Of a DNA stretch of 64,000 nucleotides, positions 58,682 through 64,000 are shown piece by piece. Where the stretch lies: NCBI GenBank assembly GCA_947311845.1, contig CAMZMU010000123.1:14298484-14362483 (forward strand), read 5' to 3'. The stretch comes from Poa pratensis. Its lineage: Eukaryota; Streptophyta; Magnoliopsida; Poales; Poaceae. Each line of letters opens with the position of its first letter. The stretch's first letter is position 1. A program made the position numbers and the translations under genes. A model generated the notes under the pieces. That model saw only the letters and a program-made list of their open reading frames with translations. It did not search any database and had not been told where the DNA came from.

Positions 58682-59067
58682 GAGAAGAACTTACCCAACC
58701 CAGTGTCCTCGGGGCTGCAGGTTCTTGTCTCAGGTGTTGTCGACTTGCCCGGTACATTTTGGTCCGTCCATCACGCTCCAATCATGCATAGATCTGCACC
58801 ACGATGATGCCGTTCCACGCGGAGCGAGTGATGCTCAATCAATCCGGTATCCGGCCCCGCCCCACAGGCTCAGACCATTCATCTCTCGCCTTAACGGCTG
58901 AGCAGTGCGCAATTGCTCGCTCTGCAGCAGCAAGTGGCCACCTCTCCGGCCATTACAATTTGCCTACAGACCACGCAAATTGTCGCCAACCCATTCATCC
59001 TGCGTGCAGATTCATAACATGCCGATCATGTGCAGATTGCAATCACATCATTTGTCTAACTGTAAGT

Positions 59068-59183
59068 TATGCAATGAGATGTGGTGGTTTAACCAAGTAC
59101 TCCCTCTCAGAAACCATGTATGTACTATGCAATGAGATGTGGTGGTTTAACCAAGTACTCCCTCTCAGAACCATGTATGTACA
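59068..59183. repeat. 58-bp tandem duplication
   Basis: TATGCAATGAGATGTGGTGG starts at 59068 and 59126. The copies differ by one A in CAGAAACC/CAGAACC. Confidence 0.9.
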
Positions 59184-59343
59184 ATGAAGAATGCAGGGCT
59201 TCTGTTCCTAATGAGTAAATTGTGGTGATGGCAATTGTGCGGAAAAAAAAACTGTGGGAGGAAATGGAATTGTGGCGTATGTGCAGAAGATCTGTTGCTC
59301 TACAAAAATATGAACTGGAGTTTTAATAGAACCAAGTATCTAT

Positions 59344-62300
59344 CTACAGCGAAGATTTGTCAGCGACAGCGGATTGAATCTTGCTGATGAAGTCGTCGAC
59401 GGGCATAGTGCCCATCTCCCCGTTATGCCTGGACCTGATGGCGAGTGTCCTGGCTTCGACTTCTTTAGGACCGACAACAGCCATCAGCGGCACCTTTTGT
59501 GTTTCCGCGTTCCTAATTAACTTCGGTAGACGCTCGCCATGACATACCTCGGCACGGATGCCTCTTGATTTCAGCTCTGAAGCCACCTCATTGCAGTATT
59601 GCAACTGAAAACATGAACGACAATGTCATGGCTTTGAAAGGAGCGCTATTGATATATGTGTGTTCTATAAATATTTACACACAGAAACGCAAAAACGACA
59701 GGCTAAGTTTGCTACCATTCTTAGAACACAGAGACAAGAAATGTTGAAACAGAAGGTACCGATCTCGAACAAATGTAGTCTATACTCCTAAAAAAGGTGA
59801 AGTAGAATCAAATAAAAAATATGCTGTGTTGTTGCCTATGGTAATTTAGATATACAATACCTTCTCTGCAATATGCTTTGCATAAATCTAGTAAGGAGGC
59901 AATAATATTAATTCAACAACACGTGAAAGTAACACAAAGTAAATGCAACACACCTCATTATTTGTCACGGGTAGAATACGGGCTTGGGTTGGAGCAAGCC
60001 AAAGTGGAAAATCACCAGCGTAGTTTTCAATGAGGATGCCAAAAAAGCGTTCCAAAGAACCAAGGACAGCTCTATGAATCATGATAGGTCGCTTCTTTTC
60101 AGAATTTGAGTCGACATAGGTGATGTCAAACCGTTCAGGCAAATTGAAATCAACCTAGAAATTATTAAAAATGAATGGTGTTATATGTATTTTCCTCAAA
60201 GAATGCACAAATATACTATTTCTTCGTAGAAAATAATATGACCTACCTGCACAGTGGAACATTGCCATTTTCTGCCGAGAGCATCCTCAATCTTTAAATC
60301 AATTTTTGGGCCATAAAAAGCACCTCCCCCTTCATCAACCGTGTACCCCCAACCTTTGTCATCTAGCGCATCTTTCAAAGCAATTGTTGCCTTTTCCCAA
60401 ATGTCATCACTGCCAACAGATTTTTCTGGCCTGGTCGAAAGGTTTACCTCGTAATGCCGGAAGCCAAATTGCCCCAGTATTTCGTCAGTTAAATCAAGAA
60501 CCCCTCTAATTTCGTCTTTTATCTGGTCCTCGAGACAAAATATGTGGGCATCATCCTGCAAAATTAACACATTTCAAGCTACAATATGAAGATAAGGTAC
60601 TTGTATGTTCTAAAACTTTTTCATCCACCTAGTGCAGCACTTGTGTTAGTAAAATTGTCTAATAGGCTTATTTATAAATAAAAAAATCATAGCTAGAACA
60701 ACATACATAAATGGGTGTCAGGACCTCAACATTTTTCTTTGTAGGACACAAGAAAAGGTCCTCTGGTATGTAAGTTGATGGTCATTGGCTTTGCTCAAGA
60801 ATCCATACTACATAAATAATGTGGAAAATAATCCAAAGAAAAAGAAGAACAAATGCATAATGTTTATAGCCTTATAGGGAAGAACAAATGTCTACATGTG
60901 ACAAACACATGCCATCTCAGAAGAAAACCAAAACCTTCCATAATGTTCAATATTTAACTAGTGATTGCAGACAACGGGAAAACATCATCATGCAGTCAAA
61001 CAGACAAATATAAGAGCACCATAATACAGAATCAAGGAAATACCTGTGTAAACCCTCTTACACGGAACAGCCCATGCAGAGCACCAGAGAGCTCATATCT
61101 GTAGACAGTTCCAAGCTCTGCCACTCTGATGGGTAAATCCCTGTATGAATGTAGCTTTCTCTTGTATACCAAGATGTGGTAAGGGCAATTCATGGGCCGA
61201 AGTTGATATGGCTCATCTTCTACATCCATTTGGTTATACATGTTCTCCTTGTAGAAATCTATATGTCCACTAATCTTCCAGAGACCAGCCTTCGCAACGT
61301 GTGGAGTGTACAATAGATCATAACCACGTTGCAGGTGAATTTGTTTCCACGAATCTTCTAAGACGTGCCTGATAATAGCGCCTTTTGGATGCCAGAATAC
61401 TAAACCCCCACCAGCATCTTCCTGTTAAAAGATCATAGGCTACAATCACTACTAATTAAAAAAATCATGGACACACAATATACATGGGATATATAGCACT
61501 CAGGCATGGATACCAATGCCAGAGTTATCCGAGTTTAACCAATGGATGATATTTTGTTAGAATTGACAGTTACAGCAAATTGTTGCAGACGTGAAGTCAA
61601 ACAGACTGTGCTAGGCCGATATTACATGGTGCAACATGCCATTCTAATACTTGGGAGTTAGTCTTCTATTACTATGGTCGGATAACAGCTGGATGGAAAA
61701 TTTAAGGCTATGCTTGGTTTCACAAGTAAATCTAGAAGTAAGATCATACCTCTATAGAGAATAGATCAAGGTCCTGACCTAGTCGCCGATGATCTCTGCG
61801 CTTGGCTTCCTCCTTGAAGTGGATGTAGGCCTTCAATTGCTCTTCAGTCTCCCATGCAGTCCCATATATTCTTTGTAGCATTTGATTTTTCTCATCACCC
61901 CTCCAGTAAGCACCAGCAACAGACTCAAGCTCAACAGCCTTCCTCTGTATTTTGCCAGTAGACTCAACATGAGGGCCAGCACACAGATCCCACCACTCTT
62001 CTCCTGGAGGTCCCAATAAATTCAGCAGTAAGTGAACAGAATCCACCAAACAGCATTAAGTAGTACTCCCTCCCTATCAAAATATAAGACTTTCTAGCTA
62101 TTACACACACATGCATCTAGACATGTTTTAGTGTAAGATTCATATGAACCTTGCACTAAAACATGTCTAGATGCATGTGTGTGTGGAATAGCTAGAAAGT
62201 CCTATATTTTGATACGGAGGGAGTAACAAATAAGATGCATCAGACAAGTGATGCTCAAATCAAACAATAGTACTCCCTCCTTACGAAAATATAAGATGTT

Positions 62301-63306
62301 TTATATATTTCAATATGGACTATATACGGATTGAAATGGGTGAATCTAGAAACTAATACACGTCTAGGTACATCTGTATCACAAAAATGCTACATATCTA
62401 AAACATCTTATATTTTGGTACGGAGGGAGTAGCATTTACCAATATGATAAATTGTGATAGGTTCTTCGTTAATTCTATCCAGAATCTCCAGTTTATATGG
62501 CTCATTAAGCGCTTCGATCCTCTTTTGAGCCTCTTCCTTGGACACCTCCTCCCTCACCAGTGGGAGGTTCCGTCGGATGATCCGGTCCTAAGAACATAAG
62601 ATGGTCTATCAGTCAAATCCCTCGCCCGACACCTTAATCCAATCCACTCGTCATGAAATTCAACCAATGTATGCTCACCATCTCCTTCTTGATCTTCTTG
62701 AGGTCCTTGTCCGTTAGGGGCTCCATGTCGAAGTCATAGTAGAAGCCATTGTCTATCCAGGGTCCTATGGTCACTTTGGCGTTGGGGAAAAGCTTCTGGA
62801 CGGCCATGGCCATGACATGGGCACTCTGCAACAGCGAGCAGACACCAGAAATTAAGCAACTATTATACTAAGAATTGGAGACGGTAACAATACCGATTAA
62901 CGGGACACGATATTAAACAACAGCAATACGCATCCTGACGGTAACAAATTGATAGAATGAGACTACGATCAGTAATGAAATCAATCAATGGGAACAAGGG
63001 AAAGAGTAGGGCAGCGAGCAGTACGGTGTGGCGGATGCGAAGCAGTCGTTCGGAGGACTCGTTGGTGGGAAGCACGACCCGCGCCTCCTCGGCTGTTTTT
63101 GTCCCGGCCTCATCGTCCGTGGCCGGTTCTGCCGGTGCCGAGGCTGCCGCGGTGGAGGAGGAGCGGACGGCGGTGCGAGAGGGCCTAAAGGAGAAGAGGG
63201 ATTTGAGAGGATGGAAGCTGCGCGGGAGGGCGGCGGCCGGAAAGCGGCGCGTCGAGGACCGTATGGGGAGGAGGGAACGGAGCAAGGGAGCGGAGAGAGT
63301 CGCCAT
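59344..63306 (-). CDS. Threonyl-tRNA synthetase, organellar type, 8 exons
   Basis: Exons: 63025-63306, 62679-62825, 62440-62587, 61750-62003, 61044-61421, 60247-60555, 59954-60154, 59344-59604. They sum to 1980 bp (659 aa) with all frames closing. The enzyme charges tRNA-Thr with threonine. The first about 60 residues are rich in Ser, Arg and Ala and lack acids, as in plastid/mitochondrial transit peptides. No TGS domain precedes the editing domain, which shows HTSAH (93-97) and CAGPH (200-204), the HxxxH and CxxxH metal-site pattern. The class II core has PMNCPYH (zinc cysteine), motif 2 at [26 protein letters not shown], and motif 3 in [20 protein letters not shown]. The anticodon-binding domain is about 574-659. 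It is closest in type to the dual-targeted bacterial-like plant enzyme. No damage was seen. Confidence 0.95.
62066..62223. mobile_element. Stowaway MITE 1 in ThrRS intron 3
   Basis: CTCCCTCC..ATCAAAATATAAGACTTTCT at the left is matched in reverse by the right end ..ATTTTGATACGGAGGGAG. TA duplications flank it (62064-62065 and 62224-62225). Length 158 bp. The arms are long and nearly self-complementary, so the RNA would fold into a hairpin. Confidence 0.92.
62273..62429. mobile_element. Stowaway MITE 2 in ThrRS intron 3
   Basis: CTCCCTCC..AAAATATAAGATGTTTTA and its inverted copy ending CGGAGGGAG, with TA duplications at 62271-62272 and 62430-62431. Length 157 bp. Its right end lies about 10 bp from the exon 3 donor at 62439. 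Confidence 0.92.
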
Positions 63307-63531
63307 TAGGGTCGGGGCTCGGGCGGCGCCGAGGTCCGGGGAGGGGGAGCGTGTGGCGGGCGTTCGGCCCTTTGGCCGTTGGATATCCTCTCATCGTCTA
63401 GATGAAGCCGTCGTTCCACAGATTACTGTTTACACTCGCGTCAAAATGTTGCACAAAGCCTCAACCGCCACAAAAAAAATTGTACGAAGAACAAGACTTA
63501 ATTAGTTGCGCAAAACACATAACCTGTTATT
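63307..63531 (-). promoter_or_regulatory. ThrRS leader and proximal promoter
   Basis: GC-rich to about 63400, then AT-rich, upstream of the ATG at 63306. No certain TATA box was identified. Confidence 0.35.
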
Positions 63532-63784
63532 GGCATGTACAATGATTATATAGTGTCACGTAGGATATCTGGTGAGATTGAAACGGGAGAGGATTGAAAA
63601 AGGTCTTGTCTTCTCTTAACTAAGAGATCATCTCTTAACTCAATATGTCTCATCCTAAATTTAGAGATGTATGGTTAATAAAGATAAGACTAAACATAGC
63701 CCATCGTATATCATATTTTATTGACATATCTCGATTATGTGACGAAACCAAAATAAGACAGTCTTATCAACCATTGAACATGCC
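63532..63784. mobile_element. MITE with GGCATGTACAATG ends, upstream of ThrRS
   Basis: The left end GGCATGTACAATGATTATAT and the right end, in reverse complement GGCATGTTCAATGGTTGATA, form terminal inverted repeats around 253 bp of AT-rich DNA. This is a common grass MITE type; the target duplication is unclear. Confidence 0.6.
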
Positions 63785-64000
63785 TTTAGCCTCTCCCATC
63801 ACTAGTTTAATCACTTGGGCCCACTTACAAAACTATCCGTCGAGATCCGAGAGATCCGGCTACGATTCCATCCTTGTCGTGCCGTCGTCGCTGAGCCATC
63901 AAGTCCATGTTGAAGACTACCATAAACCAGGTCGCAAGATGGCTCTCTCTTTCTCCGTGTTTAAGTCGAATGGTCTTGTTTAGTTCTTCGTTTAGATTAA
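63785..64000. other. Window end, no gene seen
   Basis: No recognised coding or repeat feature. Confidence 0.3.

Larger units (their letters stand above)
58261..59343. other. Intergenic between RhoGDI and ThrRS
   Basis: No gene was seen apart from two short tandem duplications listed separately. The part next to 59343 should include the ThrRS 3' UTR. Confidence 0.4.

Noticed and set aside
1..64000. CRISPR array, operon or phage-like system
   Set aside because: Intron-containing plant genes and grass transposons fill the window; the spaced repeats are tandem or LTR repeats.

Overview
The window is nuclear DNA from a grass and almost certainly from a Triticeae species (wheat, Aegilops, barley or rye group). 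The evidence is the mix of four ordinary plant loci with nested grass transposons: Ty3/gypsy elements with tRNA-Asp primer sites, a very long-LTR non-autonomous element of the LARD type, Stowaway and Tourist MITEs, a tRNA-derived SINE, LINE fragments and a Helitron end. Species and chromosome cannot be read from the sequence alone. Nothing prokaryotic, no CRISPR array and no rRNA gene was seen.

Layout, left to right. 1-4678: a minus-strand non-autonomous Ty3/gypsy element cut by the window edge, with decayed gag-protease and a 1.5-kb 5' LTR. 4679-12233: gene-poor DNA with a GC-rich retroelement-like block (about 5290-6710), MITE and foldback remnants and a 47-bp tandem repeat. 12234-16300: a complete 14-exon fimbrin gene (actin bundler) on the minus strand. 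16301-18714: its leader, a Tourist MITE with TAA duplications, and a probable LINE/SINE 3' end. 18715-44756: the dominant feature, a 26-kb multimer of one LARD-like retrotransposon (5.6-kb LTRs, 3.5-kb internal domain) in the order LTR-INT-LTR-INT-LTR-INT-LTR. It is bracketed by one 5-bp target duplication (GGCCG), and its first unit has lost about 6.8 kb. 45523-45778: a SINE with 15-bp target duplications. 46422-47672: an F-box/DUF295 gene with an in-frame stop. 48119-49650: an inverted-repeat element filled by a degenerate GGAACCATTTT array. 49700-54890: a nest of LINE fragments, a truncated Ty3/gypsy element with nearly intact gag, and a Helitron 3' end. 55750-57827: a 5-exon RhoGDI gene with one apparent 1-bp deletion in exon 4. 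59344-63306: an 8-exon organellar threonyl-tRNA synthetase gene with two Stowaway MITEs in intron 3.

All four host loci lie on the minus strand. They have unrelated jobs (actin bundling, ubiquitin-ligase substrate adaptor, ROP GTPase regulation, organellar translation), so there is no operon-like logic. Exon models were built by hand from conserved protein blocks and GT-AG borders. Reading frames close across every junction of the fimbrin and ThrRS genes.

The part most worth attention is the LARD multimer. Its internal domain carries a sense ORF with a dsRBD-like layout, and an antisense ORF for a small membrane-spanning protein that has its own leader and a TATA-like box. Whether the multimer is genuine or partly an assembly product is the first thing to test, because a tract rich in small deletions surrounds the deletion junction in the first unit.
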